A stretch of 64,000 bases of DNA from Corynebacterium curieae (GTDB lineage: Bacteria; Actinomycetota; Actinomycetes; Mycobacteriales; Mycobacteriaceae): assembly GCF_027570035.1 (NCBI RefSeq), contig NZ_JAKMUU010000001.1, positions 1 to 64,000 on the forward strand. The letters run 5' to 3'. The position numbers were made by a program, and so were the translations under genes. The notes below the pieces were generated by a model that saw only the letters and a list, made by a program, of their open reading frames with translations, searched no databases and was not told where the DNA came from. Below, in pieces: positions 35,354 to 43,355 of this stretch (position 1 is the first letter of the stretch; the number at the start of each line of letters is the position of its first letter).

Positions 35354-37357
35354 TTAGGCCTCCTTATTCGTCGTCGAGAGGGTACGGGTAAACAGCCCAT
35401 CGGGCAGGTGGATGATCCGTGATCCGGGGCAGGCCTTGTGCAGGTAGCGCCCCAAGTCAGAATCAGCGGAGGTGGCAGCAACGGTCACTGCTTCACCATC
35501 GGGTACGTAGTACACCAGTTCGTCGATGAACTCCTGCGTTAGTGGCTGGCGGGTGACAAACAAGTTCATCTTCTCCCGCTTAGCCGGGAATACCGGGTTG
35601 TCCGGTGTCATACGAAACCGCAGGTGCGCGGCGACTGCTGCGGACAGGTTGCGCGCGGTGGCATCCTCGGTAAGGACGACCAAGCCGGTGTCCTCGTCCA
35701 CGTCGAAACAATCCCTAGACAGCCGCGCCACGGTGAATCTTCCGCCGCCGCGCCAGTTGATCGTGTCCGGTGACTTCTTGGTCTTGACCAGCTGTTTAAT
35801 CGTGCGCAGGTCGGCGGACTTCTTCAGCTCTGGTTCGTCCCTGACTGCCTTGTTGAGAAGCGAGGTCAGCTTCTGCGCGTCCTCGGGCGTTAAGCCGTCT
35901 GGCAGACCATCGGTGCTAGCGTCAACGCGCTCGCCCTTGGTCACGGTGATACCGCCCATGTCCTCGCCGCGTACCACCTTCTCCAGACGCGGCCGGGTAA
36001 AGCGGTCGAACGTGTCCTCGTTCAACTCACATGTAACCCAGCGCCTGCCCATCTTGTGCGCCACCGCCGCGGTGGTTCCCGACCCGGCGAAGCAGTCCAA
36101 CACGATGTCGCCGGGATTGGTAGCGATGTGGATTACGCGCTCTAGCAGGCGCTCGGGCTTGGGGGTGGCGAAGGCAGCGGTGCCGGGGAAGAGGGCTTTC
36201 AGTTCAGACTTCGCAGCGCGGTTGTGGCCCACGTCCTCGTTCGTCCACCACGTACGCGGTGGCTGGCCCTCCTTCGGCGGGTAGGACTTACGGCCAAAGG
36301 AAGTCTCCGTGACAAAGAACTCCGGCCAATTGCCCTGCTCCATTCGCTTGCGTGTGCGCTGTGCAGCGGTATCTGCGTACTGAGGATTAATGATTAGGTC
36401 GCCAACGTCCTCACGCAGAACGTCCTTGGACAGTCCCGTCTCCCTGGCGCGCAGCTCCAAATCTGGGGACTCCCACTTCAAGACTCCGTACTGGGACAGT
36501 GAATCGAAAAGTCGCTCTTGCCCAAAACACCAGTGACGGCCGCTCGCGGGATACATCATTTCCCCCGTGAGTGGGTGTTGAATGGCAAACACGGCGGGGT
36601 GCTGCATTTTCCCGCTCATATTTCCCGGTGCACTTCGGTTATCGGAGAACCAGATACCGCGTTCGTCCCCGTCCGGGTTGGTGAACCGCGCGTTATCTTC
36701 GGCGGTTCGCTCCATGCGGTTAAGTGCGCACGCCGGTGACTTTCCGTACACCAGGATTACGTCGTGGTCAGCGGAGAACCCAGTCACATCGTTTCGCGCC
36801 GAGTCTGCCTTCTGCCACACAACCTCAGCCACGAAGTTCTCCGCGCCAAACACCTCGTCCATCAGCAGGCGCATACGGTGATTTTCCACGTCGTCCAGGT
36901 GTACCCAGATGGAGCCATCGGCGCTCAGCAGTTTCTTCAAGTGCAACAGTCGGTCGCGCATCATGGTCAACCACACGGAGTGCTCTAGGTTGTCCTCGTA
37001 GTTGGCGAAGGTCTGCGCGGTGTTAAAAGGCGGGTCGATGTAGATGCACTTGACCTGGCCTACGTACTTATCGGTCAGTTCCGGTACACGGGTGAGTGTT
37101 TCTAGTACGTCGCCGGACTCGCCCAGAATCAGCAGGTTGTCGTCGGTGGGCGTTAAGTCGGCGCGCTCGGAGTAGGTTCGTCCCTCTTCCTTAGGCTTCT
37201 GCTCGCCGCGCACCATATCGCCGTAGTCCAAAAAGTGGGTCTGGCAATAGCGCGGGTCGGTTGGATCAACCCACGTGTAGCCATATTTACCCTGCTCAGT
37301 GGGGATAAGGGCCTGGTCCTTGTTGTACCACGTTAGCTCTAGACGCTGTTTCGTCAT
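35354..37357 (-). CDS. Type III modification methyltransferase, Mod subunit
   Basis: A 667-residue beta-class N6-adenine methyltransferase. The catalytic IDPPFNTAQTF is at 107-117 and the SAM motif LDCFAGSGTTAAVAH near residue 420. A central target-recognition region lies between them, and a long C-terminal part probably contacts Res. The length is normal for type III Mod. It precedes res on the same strand with only 3 bp between, the normal order. One GGGACGAACCA copy lies in its coding strand (35831-35841). Confidence 0.93.
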   Translation of the reverse strand: MTKQRLELTWYNKDQALIPTEQGKYGYTWVDPTDPRYCQTHFLDYGDMVRGEQKPKEEGRTYSERADLTPTDDNLLILGESGDVLETLTRVPELTDKYVGQVKCIYIDPPFNTAQTFANYEDNLEHSVWLTMMRDRLLHLKKLLSADGSIWVHLDDVENHRMRLLMDEVFGAENFVAEVVWQKADSARNDVTGFSADHDVILVYGKSPACALNRMERTAEDNARFTNPDGDERGIWFSDNRSAPGNMSGKMQHPAVFAIQHPLTGEMMYPASGRHWCFGQERLFDSLSQYGVLKWESPDLELRARETGLSKDVLREDVGDLIINPQYADTAAQRTRKRMEQGNWPEFFVTETSFGRKSYPPKEGQPPRTWWTNEDVGHNRAAKSELKALFPGTAAFATPKPERLLERVIHIATNPGDIVLDCFAGSGTTAAVAHKMGRRWVTCELNEDTFDRFTRPRLEKVVRGEDMGGITVTKGERVDASTDGLPDGLTPEDAQKLTSLLNKAVRDEPELKKSADLRTIKQLVKTKKSPDTINWRGGGRFTVARLSRDCFDVDEDTGLVVLTEDATARNLSAAVAAHLRFRMTPDNPVFPAKREKMNLFVTRQPLTQEFIDELVYYVPDGEAVTVAATSADSDLGRYLHKACPGSRIIHLPDGLFTRTLSTTNKEA

Positions 37358-37484
37358 AGGCTGCGCACTCCTTTTGTGTACCGAGGATAGAACGGATCCA
37401 GTCTATCCAGCAGGGGCTGGTTTCGGGGCCGCGGTGGTGCTTTAGTCCAGCACGTCCCCCTTGGGGATTGGGTAAAAGGAAAGC

Positions 37485-37513
37485 CCCAGCCACAGCATTA
37501 CACCGCGGCTGGG
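37485..37513 (-). terminator. Weak terminator between unknown gene and mod
   Basis: CCCAGCC at 37485-37491 and GGCTGGG at 37507-37513 form a stem. Read on the minus strand it is followed by the T-rich CTTTCCTTTTACCC, after the gene that ends at 37539. Confidence 0.5.
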
Positions 37514-37538
37514 CCTGCGACCTCCTCACTAACCTCAG

Positions 37539-38207
37539 CTACAGCCGATCGATGTCTACGTCACCGTCGAGAATCCGCGGCGATACCTCCATGTGGATCC
37601 CGCGGTAGGGAAGTAGTGCGCGGATAATGTCGTGGGTGATGTCGATGCCTGGAGCTGGTTCGTCCCGCAAAAGGTGGTACAGGCTAGGGCAGTAGTCCAC
37701 GCCGGGAAACTCGTCCTTTGCTTCGGGAACGCACCCGTCCGGGTCAAAAGTCGTGCAGCGAATGATCAGGTCGTCGTGGACACTATTGGGCAGATTGATG
37801 GTGAGTCCTGGTGTGGTGGCAGACATGTCTGCAACCGTGGCCTCGTTTACAGACCGGGTAAGCGGGATTAGGCCGCGGGCGGACTCACCGCCTTGGATGC
37901 GGGTGAGTCCCGCACGGTTTCCGTAAGTGTCGGCCAGGGTGACAAACGTGACGCGCACCGGGGCAGTGGCCACCGACATGGAGTTAAACGCGGTGAGGAC
38001 GTTGATTTCGCGCTCGGTGATAAGCCCCTGCGGGCCTGTGAAGCTAATGACGTGGTTGTAGAGCGCGGCGGTGGACATGGACAAGATGGTGTCGGCCACC
38101 TGTTTTCCCTGTTTCAGGGTTTCGGTGACTTGGGCGAGGTCGTCTACCTCAAGCTCGGTGGTGAAGTACTGGCAGTACAGTGGTGTGCTCATGTCGAGTG
38201 TGGACAT
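37539..38207 (-). CDS. Unknown protein of the island
   Basis: A 222-residue protein starting MSTLDMSTPLYCQYFTT. ATG 38207 has AAGGAAAGGGACGAACC directly upstream, so RBS and the 11-mer GGGACGAACCA coincide. The predicted fold is mixed alpha/beta with no transmembrane segment. No family recognised. A second 11-mer lies in its coding sequence (37656-37666). It is encoded upstream of mod-res in the same direction and may be regulatory or an antirestriction-type factor, but nothing proves this. Confidence 0.65.
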   Translation of the reverse strand: MSTLDMSTPLYCQYFTTELEVDDLAQVTETLKQGKQVADTILSMSTAALYNHVISFTGPQGLITEREINVLTAFNSMSVATAPVRVTFVTLADTYGNRAGLTRIQGGESARGLIPLTRSVNEATVADMSATTPGLTINLPNSVHDDLIIRCTTFDPDGCVPEAKDEFPGVDYCPSLYHLLRDEPAPGIDITHDIIRALLPYRGIHMEVSPRILDGDVDIDRL

Positions 38208-38276
38208 GGTTCGTCCCTTTCCTTCAGGGTGTGTGCAGTGGAAATGTAGAGTGTCGGGCACGGTATCGGGTAGAAA

Positions 38277-38292
38277 TTTGCGGATACGCAAA
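38277..38292. repeat. TTTGCG-GATA-CGCAAA palindrome, copy 1
   Basis: Six-base arms around GATA. Nine bases to its right stands CGGTGGTC, as at copy 2, so the repeat extends beyond the palindrome. Confidence 0.7.
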
Positions 38293-38355
38293 CTGTCCGC
38301 GCGGTGGTCTTCTGGTGTGCACGGTGTGGTAATAAGCCGCGTGGGCTAAGGCAGA

Positions 38356-38371
38356 ATTGCGGATACGCAAT
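38356..38371. repeat. ATTGCG-GATA-CGCAAT palindrome, copy 2
   Basis: Same core as copy 1, 79 bp away in direct orientation, also followed nine bases later by CGGTGGTC. The outer base pair is compensated (A-T instead of T-A). Confidence 0.7.
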
Positions 38372-38627
38372 CGCGCTCGACGGTGGTCACGCTAGCCGGT
38401 GCGAGGTGTGGTTGAGGCTCCGCGCAGGTCGCGCACGCATCGGTTAGCCACAACCGGGGGCAGTGGATCTACATGTTGTGGTGGACATAGCTGTGGGCCA
38501 CAAAGCGGGGCCTTGAAGGACTTGGTGGGTAGGGTTAAGGCTGTGTCCGAGGCTCGGGCGGGGGTACTAAATATGACATGTCCCTTTTTGATCTCCACAA
38601 CATGATGTGGTGGTTCGTCTGGTAGAT

Positions 38628-38645
38628 GTTTGCGGAACCGCAAAC
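38628..38645. repeat. GTTTGCGG-AA-CCGCAAAC palindrome, copy 3
   Basis: Arms of eight bases around AA. On the minus strand it is followed after two bases by TCTACC, the same flank as copy 1. Confidence 0.7.
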
Positions 38646-38821
38646 ACGCAGGTCATATAAGGAGTTTGTGTGCTGTTGGCGGCATGAGACCACCTGCTTG
38701 CCAGATTGCAGATCGGCAAACAAGACTATGTGTAGCGGGGTGCACTGTGTGACCTCACCACGTAGCATCTGGTGCACCCGCCCCCATTCCACTTGCAGTT
38801 CCGCCGCCAAAGGAAAGGCCC

Positions 38822-39817
38822 ATGTCCAGTAACTACACCACTGCCGACTACGAGGCGATCATCGCCAACTACACACCACACGCCGTGCGCTCCGAGCCGT
38901 GGAGCCACGTCGCCGACTTTACCCGCGAGTGCGTGCGCGCACTTGACCTCACCCCGGACAACACCAGCCGCGACGCGCTGCGCAACACTCTGAACTGCGT
39001 GTCCAAGCTCGCCGCCTGGGTCTGGGTGAGCTACGGTGTGGTGACTGTTGAGACCGTCTTCCACCCCGACATCATCGGCAACTACTTCCTTGCCGGAGAT
39101 GGCGCAAAGCTCAGTCCGTCCACCGCTGGAACCCAGCGCTCGCTGCTGTGCCGGGTGGCAGAAGCGATCAACGACGACTGGAACCCTGACTACCAGCACC
39201 CGATCGCTTACGAGCCAACCCTTGAACCCTATGACAGTTATGCCTGTGACCGGCTGTGGGACTGGGCCGAGTCGCAACCCACCGCTGCCCGCCGCCGCAA
39301 CTTCACCACAGTGTTGGCCCTTACCCTGGGTGCCGGGCTGCGAGCGGGAGAAATCTGCACGCTGCGCGGCAAAGACGTGCGCGTTGACGGCGACGGAGTA
39401 CTGCTGTTTCCGCACGGCTACCGCGGGGCTGGCCCGCGCGAGGTGCCACTTTTAAAGTCTCATACCGAGCTGATACAGCCGGTCATTATGGCTACCGGCC
39501 CGGAGGACTACCTGTTCAGGCCGGGCCGGGACAACGAGAACGTTAGTCAGCTCTCGGCCTACCTGCGCCGGGTAACGCCCAGTACGTCGCCGGACATGGT
39601 ACCGGATACCCGCAGGTTGCGTAACACCTGGATTATTGGCCGCATTGCGGCAGGAGTTCCCACTGATGTGCTGTGTGCTGCGGCAGGACTGAAGTCCTTG
39701 CACCAGTTTGAGGACTACGTGGTCGAGGCCGGAGCTAACCGCCGCCATGCCTACCGGCTTCTTCTAGCCGGAGGCTCGACCCATGGCACCCCAGGTGGAG
39801 GCCTGTACGTGCTGTAG
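38822..39817 (+). CDS. Tyrosine-recombinase-like protein, catalytic residues present
   Basis: A 331-residue protein with a helical N-terminal domain (about 1-130) and a tyrosine-recombinase fold. Arg I is R174 (GAGLRAGE), Arg II R267 in TRRLRNTW (the HxxR histidine is replaced by R264), H294 (SLHQF), and the probable nucleophile is Y299 (FEDYV). ATG 38822 has AAAGGAAAGG. It is about 325-330 residues like its paralogue at 40468 but with only distant likeness to XerD. It probably drives movement or resolution of the island. Confidence 0.7.
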   Translation: MSSNYTTADYEAIIANYTPHAVRSEPWSHVADFTRECVRALDLTPDNTSRDALRNTLNCVSKLAAWVWVSYGVVTVETVFHPDIIGNYFLAGDGAKLSPSTAGTQRSLLCRVAEAINDDWNPDYQHPIAYEPTLEPYDSYACDRLWDWAESQPTAARRRNFTTVLALTLGAGLRAGEICTLRGKDVRVDGDGVLLFPHGYRGAGPREVPLLKSHTELIQPVIMATGPEDYLFRPGRDNENVSQLSAYLRRVTPSTSPDMVPDTRRLRNTWIIGRIAAGVPTDVLCAAAGLKSLHQFEDYVVEAGANRRHAYRLLLAGGSTHGTPGGGLYVL

Positions 39818-39854
39818 CTCGTCTCACGTAGACTCCCTGAGCTATCCCTGGCGA

Positions 39855-39868
39855 TTGCATATCTGCAA
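39855..39868. repeat. TTGCA-TATC-TGCAA palindrome, diverged copy 4
   Basis: Matches the TTGCG-GATA-CGCAA family in the reverse orientation with two paired (compensatory) changes. It starts 21 bp, two helical turns, before copy 5. Confidence 0.5.
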
Positions 39869-39875
39869 AGTTGAA

Positions 39876-39889
39876 TTGCGGATACGCAA
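39876..39889. repeat. TTGCG-GATA-CGCAA palindrome, copy 5
   Basis: Identical 14-base core to copies 1 and 2, located 59 bp after the stop of recombinase 1. With copy 4 it makes a helically phased pair. Confidence 0.7.
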
Positions 39890-40053
39890 AACTGGTCTCA
39901 TGGCGCACAGAACCCACCAGGGACGAACCACCCTGTGACCTGTGGGTTTACTCATGGCCTGAGGTAAGAAGGCACCGCCACCTATTTCGTGGTGTAGGTG
40001 TGCTCACCTCTCTAGCCATGAACGACACGCCTGTAACTAATACCCGACTCACC

Positions 40054-40082
40054 AGTGTTGGAAACATGCAGTTTCCAACACT
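40054..40082. terminator. 12-bp perfect hairpin after HTH gene
   Basis: AGTGTTGGAAAC (40054-40065), loop ATGCA, GTTTCCAACACT (40071-40082), with an outer CCCGA/TCGGG pair. It lies four bases beyond the stop of the minus-strand HTH gene. It lacks a T-tract, so it may be a factor-dependent terminator or an mRNA-stabilising or protein-binding element. Confidence 0.5.
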
Positions 40083-40086
40083 CGGG

Positions 40087-40398
40087 TCACTGACTGCCGT
40101 ATCGGTTGCTGCGATGGTAAGGCCACAAGGCCTTGCCTGTAGTGACCTCGATATTGGCAATGACACGTCCCGTCGGGATCATCTCGCCGCGGATGATTCG
40201 GGTGATGGTGGAGGCGGGGATACCGCAGGCATCAGCCAAGTGCTTGGCACTGGGGTAGCTCCCGTTCAGGGTGAGCTGCTGGACGTTGCGGGCAAAGTCC
40301 TGCAATTTCCGCATGACCGGATCGTGGGCCTCGATATGGGCATTAGGCCAGTTGGCGTAACGCCTGACCGGAGCTTCGGCGGGAAGGTCGGAAGCCAC
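40087..40398 (-). CDS. Small HTH DNA-binding protein (Cro/CI-like)
   Basis: A 103-residue protein with a helix-turn-helix around residues 48-72 (SAKHLADACGIPASTITRII) followed by a basic C-terminus. GTG start at 40398 with AAAGGAAG seven bases upstream. It lies opposite a long open frame on the plus strand, which I treat as non-coding before 40468. It diverges from recombinase 2 with a 69-bp shared promoter region and probably represses this module, possibly through the TTGCG palindromes. Confidence 0.75.
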   Translation of the reverse strand: MASDLPAEAPVRRYANWPNAHIEAHDPVMRKLQDFARNVQQLTLNGSYPSAKHLADACGIPASTITRIIRGEMIPTGRVIANIEVTTGKALWPYHRSNRYGSQ

Positions 40399-40467
40399 GA
40401 GACCACTTCCTTTGAACCAGATGAAAAAGACGAACCACCTCAGTCTAAATACAGTGAGGTCTACGCT

Positions 40468-41448
40468 GTGATCGACACACTGACGACACGCGGATTACTC
40501 CCACCCACAACTCCTACCGTTGAGCGCAACCGCAAGCGAGTACTCGCGACATACTTTTGCTACATGCGCGATCGCTGGTACGACGACATCGACGTGGATG
40601 GTTGCATCTACCTGCTGCGTGATGGCGGGAAGATCCGCACCTACCTGCAAGCCCGTACAGCAGATTTATCCAAGCCCAGCCTCAACGCCACCCGTCGGAT
40701 CCTTAACCGCTGCGCAAGCCATGTCATTGGCCAAAAAGGCGCGCTGGAGTGGGCAGAAGAATTGCCGGAGGTCTTTTACCCGGCAGCTAAGGCTCCGCGC
40801 CGCGCCTACAACGCCAGCGAACTTATCCCCATTGATGATTGGGTTCACTCCCGACCGCGCCGCGAGTCGCGGCGCGTGGCCTGCATCATCGTGTCACTGG
40901 CTTTAGGTGCTGGCATGTCCACCGAGGAAATTTATCACTGCCGCTATGGCGACTTCACCGACTTTGGCGCGGTACTGGCAGTACATGCACGCGGTGGTCG
41001 TGGTATTACACCGCGTACTGTTCCGCTCACGGCACCTTTCGACGACCTCATGCGCCGGGTGCTTGATGGTGTGGGCGAGGATCGCAGGGACGAACCACTG
41101 GTCAAGCCCAACTCAGCGCGCCGCCGCAATGATGCCACAGGCCCACACCTCATATCTGACTTCATTCACAGGACGAGCGAAAACCCATCGAGTACCGGCC
41201 ACGCCCCGACACTTCCTAGGCTGCGCTATACCTGGATCGCCGACCACGCCGCCGAACGCGTTGACTTTAACCACCTGGTCTATGCCACCGGAAGCATCCA
41301 GCCGTTCACCCACACTTTTCGGAGCATGATTATCGAATCCGGCGCACTGACTGAGGTCGAGTACCGCGAGTGGGCCAAGGGCAACAGGGACGAACCAGAC
41401 TACCCGCCGCTTCGAGTCGTCGAACCGAGAGCAGGAGGCGAAGTCTAG
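40468..41448 (+). CDS. Tyrosine-recombinase-like protein, catalytically degenerate
   Basis: About 326 residues, a paralogue of the 38822 protein (RRVACIIVSLALGAG versus RRNFTTVLALTLGAG; LRYTWIADHAAERV versus LRNTWIIGRIAAGV). Arg I is replaced (GAGMSTEE, S151), Arg II R253 remains, and the position of the nucleophile is Phe (F284). It is thus predicted inactive and may be a structural partner of recombinase 1. I start at GTG 40468 (GTGAGG eight bases before) because the upstream frame overlaps the HTH gene. It abuts the DDE-like gene. Two GGGACGAACCA copies are in its coding strand. Confidence 0.65.
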   Translation: MIDTLTTRGLLPPTTPTVERNRKRVLATYFCYMRDRWYDDIDVDGCIYLLRDGGKIRTYLQARTADLSKPSLNATRRILNRCASHVIGQKGALEWAEELPEVFYPAAKAPRRAYNASELIPIDDWVHSRPRRESRRVACIIVSLALGAGMSTEEIYHCRYGDFTDFGAVLAVHARGGRGITPRTVPLTAPFDDLMRRVLDGVGEDRRDEPLVKPNSARRRNDATGPHLISDFIHRTSENPSSTGHAPTLPRLRYTWIADHAAERVDFNHLVYATGSIQPFTHTFRSMIIESGALTEVEYREWAKGNRDEPDYPPLRVVEPRAGGEV

Positions 41449-43182
41449 GTGGCCCACTTCAACACCACACCCACCCCGCTGCTTCGCCTGGACGGAGCCA
41501 GCGTCTCCTGGGCATTGACCATCATCGACCGCACCGACATCTGCCACCACCTTGACACCTGGCGGCGCGTAGACGGCTACGACCCCACCAAAGGAGGCAG
41601 GCCCAAATCCGTTAACGACCGCACCATCCTTGCGCTCTACCTGATTCTGGCGCGCTCTGGTCAACCCATGCACTTGACCACCATGACGACACTTTTGGCC
41701 TCGCCTGACACGACAGACAAGGCCTTAGAACTCCTTAACCTGCCCAGCCGCGATAGGGCACGACGGGTAGGTGACTCTTACGCAACTCAACACAACATCT
41801 GGTACTACCGCCTGTGGCGCGCGCTGCACAGCTTCTTAGGTGTCGTTGACCCATTCGACAACATTCCGCACCACGCCAGGCTTACCCGTGCTGAATTCAA
41901 CCGGCTGATCGGAGAACAAGACTCTGAGCGCCGCGAGGAAAAATGGGAGCGCGCCACCTACGTGTTCAATGAGCTGGTTATGGCAAGTACCGAGGACATG
42001 CCCGAAGAATACCGAGCCAACTGGCAGGGAGACCTCACCTTAGACGGCACGCTGATTCCAGGAGTGCGCCGTGGTAACAACCGATGGACGAACCGACCGG
42101 ACGATCTCATGTCCTCCGAGCCGGAAGCAGGCTGGTACTCGCGAGACGAGCGGCAAGAAACACATGGCGAATCAAAGCGAAAGCGAAACGCCAAGCATGT
42201 GTGGGGTTGGGAGGCCACACTTGTTGCCGGTGTCATTCAAGACCAAGGCCCATATGCACAGCCACACCTGATTATGGGCATGGCCTTCGACCGGCCCAGC
42301 CACAACCCTGCGATCCGTGGGTTGGAAGCCATGCGGCATTTAACGGATGATCCTGAGACACCTAAGGGCACAGTGGTGGGCGATCGTGCTTACTTCGCGG
42401 TGGCTAAGACCAAAGACTTCCATGAACCACTGCGTAAAAAGGGATACACGCTGGTGGGGGACTACAAAACCAACCAGCTGGGAAAGCGCGGATCCTATGA
42501 AACCATGGGGTTAGTTGAAGGCCACTGGTATTGTCCTGCCATGCCGAAACCTCTGGTGGAAGCCACCGAAGACTTCTATGCCGGACGTATTGATGAGGCC
42601 ACCTACAACCAGCGGATCAACGAGCGCCGCGCCTTTGCCATGCGGCGAAAAGGCAAGGATCTCTCCGGTGAGAGTCAGAGGTTTATGTGTCCGGGACGAG
42701 GTAAAGGAAAGACACTGGCATGTCCCTTGGTGGAAAAGAGTCAGCGCCAGGACGCGAGAGACAGAGGACTACCCTCCATCTCCGGGCCAAATCTATCTAC
42801 TGCGCGCAACGGAAAAGGAAAGTGCTGTACCAATAGGGCCTCGGTAACCATTCCCAATAAGGAAGGAATGCGCTACCGCCAAACTGGCCCTGCTTTTAAG
42901 ACACCGGAATGGAAGAAGGTGTATGGCACGTGGCGCAATGTGATTGAAACGCGCAACGACTATGTAAAGAACAATCGCGGCGGTGCTGCTATTAGTGACC
43001 ATACGAGAAGACCTGTACGCGGTTTTGCTGCGGCCTTCTTCTATACAGCTCTTGGTGTGGTTGCGGCCAATGTATCTATGATTCGGCGTTTTCTTGGCCG
43101 GGTGGATCGGGATGAAAAGACTCCGCTACCTGGCACGCGAGATCCGCAGCCGCCGCGCGATCCGGCGCGCGAGGCTGCTTAA
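41449..43182 (+). CDS. DDE-transposase-like protein
   Basis: A 577-residue protein starting MAHFNTTPTPLL. A helical N-terminal domain (1-180) precedes an RNase-H-like core with candidate acidic triad D199 (GDLTLDGTLIPG), D312 (GTVVGDRAYF) and E500 (VIETRNDYVKN). An insertion with Cys residues (C413, C425, C459, C460) lies between D312 and E500. GTG start immediately after the recombinase 2 stop, with GGAGGCG upstream, so the two are coupled. No ordinary IS terminal repeats flank it. It is likely part of the island's mobility module. Confidence 0.65.
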   Translation: MAHFNTTPTPLLRLDGASVSWALTIIDRTDICHHLDTWRRVDGYDPTKGGRPKSVNDRTILALYLILARSGQPMHLTTMTTLLASPDTTDKALELLNLPSRDRARRVGDSYATQHNIWYYRLWRALHSFLGVVDPFDNIPHHARLTRAEFNRLIGEQDSERREEKWERATYVFNELVMASTEDMPEEYRANWQGDLTLDGTLIPGVRRGNNRWTNRPDDLMSSEPEAGWYSRDERQETHGESKRKRNAKHVWGWEATLVAGVIQDQGPYAQPHLIMGMAFDRPSHNPAIRGLEAMRHLTDDPETPKGTVVGDRAYFAVAKTKDFHEPLRKKGYTLVGDYKTNQLGKRGSYETMGLVEGHWYCPAMPKPLVEATEDFYAGRIDEATYNQRINERRAFAMRRKGKDLSGESQRFMCPGRGKGKTLACPLVEKSQRQDARDRGLPSISGPNLSTARNGKGKCCTNRASVTIPNKEGMRYRQTGPAFKTPEWKKVYGTWRNVIETRNDYVKNNRGGAAISDHTRRPVRGFAAAFFYTALGVVAANVSMIRRFLGRVDRDEKTPLPGTRDPQPPRDPAREAA

Positions 43183-43242
43183 GACCAACTGAATACATTT
43201 CTCACATCTAGCTCGGAAAACCGATAAAGGGTTCCGGGCTAT

Positions 43243-43342
43243 TAGTCGTTTTAGAGGGGACGAACCATGCTGTGTTCCTTATTAGTCAACGACTGGATCA
43301 GAGCGAAAACGACTAAACCCACCGCGGTGAAGCGGTGGGTTT
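43243..43342 (+). ncRNA. Structured RNA or terminator region with 25-codon ORF
   Basis: TAGTCGTTTT (43243-43252) pairs with AAAACGACTA (43306-43315), and inside lies AGTC-AAC-GACT. Within it GGGGACGAACC-ATG opens a 25-codon ORF (43267-43344, MLCSLLVNDWIRAKTTKPTA...). A second hairpin follows at 43315-43342. The long stem would compete with the second hairpin, an attenuator-like arrangement. Function unknown. Confidence 0.35.
43315..43342. terminator. Terminator hairpin at the right end of the island
   Basis: AAACCCACCGC (43315-43325), loop GGTGAA, GCGGTGGGTTT (43332-43342), a perfect 11-bp stem usable from both strands. Confidence 0.75.
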
Positions 43343-43355
43343 AGCTATGCGGAGC

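Larger units (their letters stand above)
38208..38821. other. 614-bp intergenic region rich in palindromes
   Basis: A divergent control region between the unknown gene and recombinase 1. It holds three TTGCG palindromes (38277, 38356, 38628), an inverted pair CATGTTGTGG (38472-38481) / CCACAACATG (38595-38604), the palindrome TGTGG-G-CCACA at 38492-38502, and one AGACGAACCA variant at 38611-38620 (minus strand). No convincing gene is present. It could be an attachment, replication-like or transcription-control region. Confidence 0.5.

Noticed and set aside
38392-38643. A minus-strand 83-codon frame starting LRFRKHLPDEP
   Set aside because: Its start lies inside the palindrome at 38628 and mimics the upstream extension of the 37539 gene only because both read through the same repeat; no RBS.
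39871-40467. The plus-strand frame upstream of recombinase 2 (about 200 extra codons)
   Set aside because: It runs antisense over the HTH gene, which has an RBS and a clear HTH. The added residues are low-complexity and not recombinase-like, and a GTG with RBS exists at 40468.
41449-43182. A conventional insertion sequence around the DDE-like gene
   Set aside because: No short terminal inverted repeats or target duplications flank this gene alone, and it is coupled to recombinase 2.
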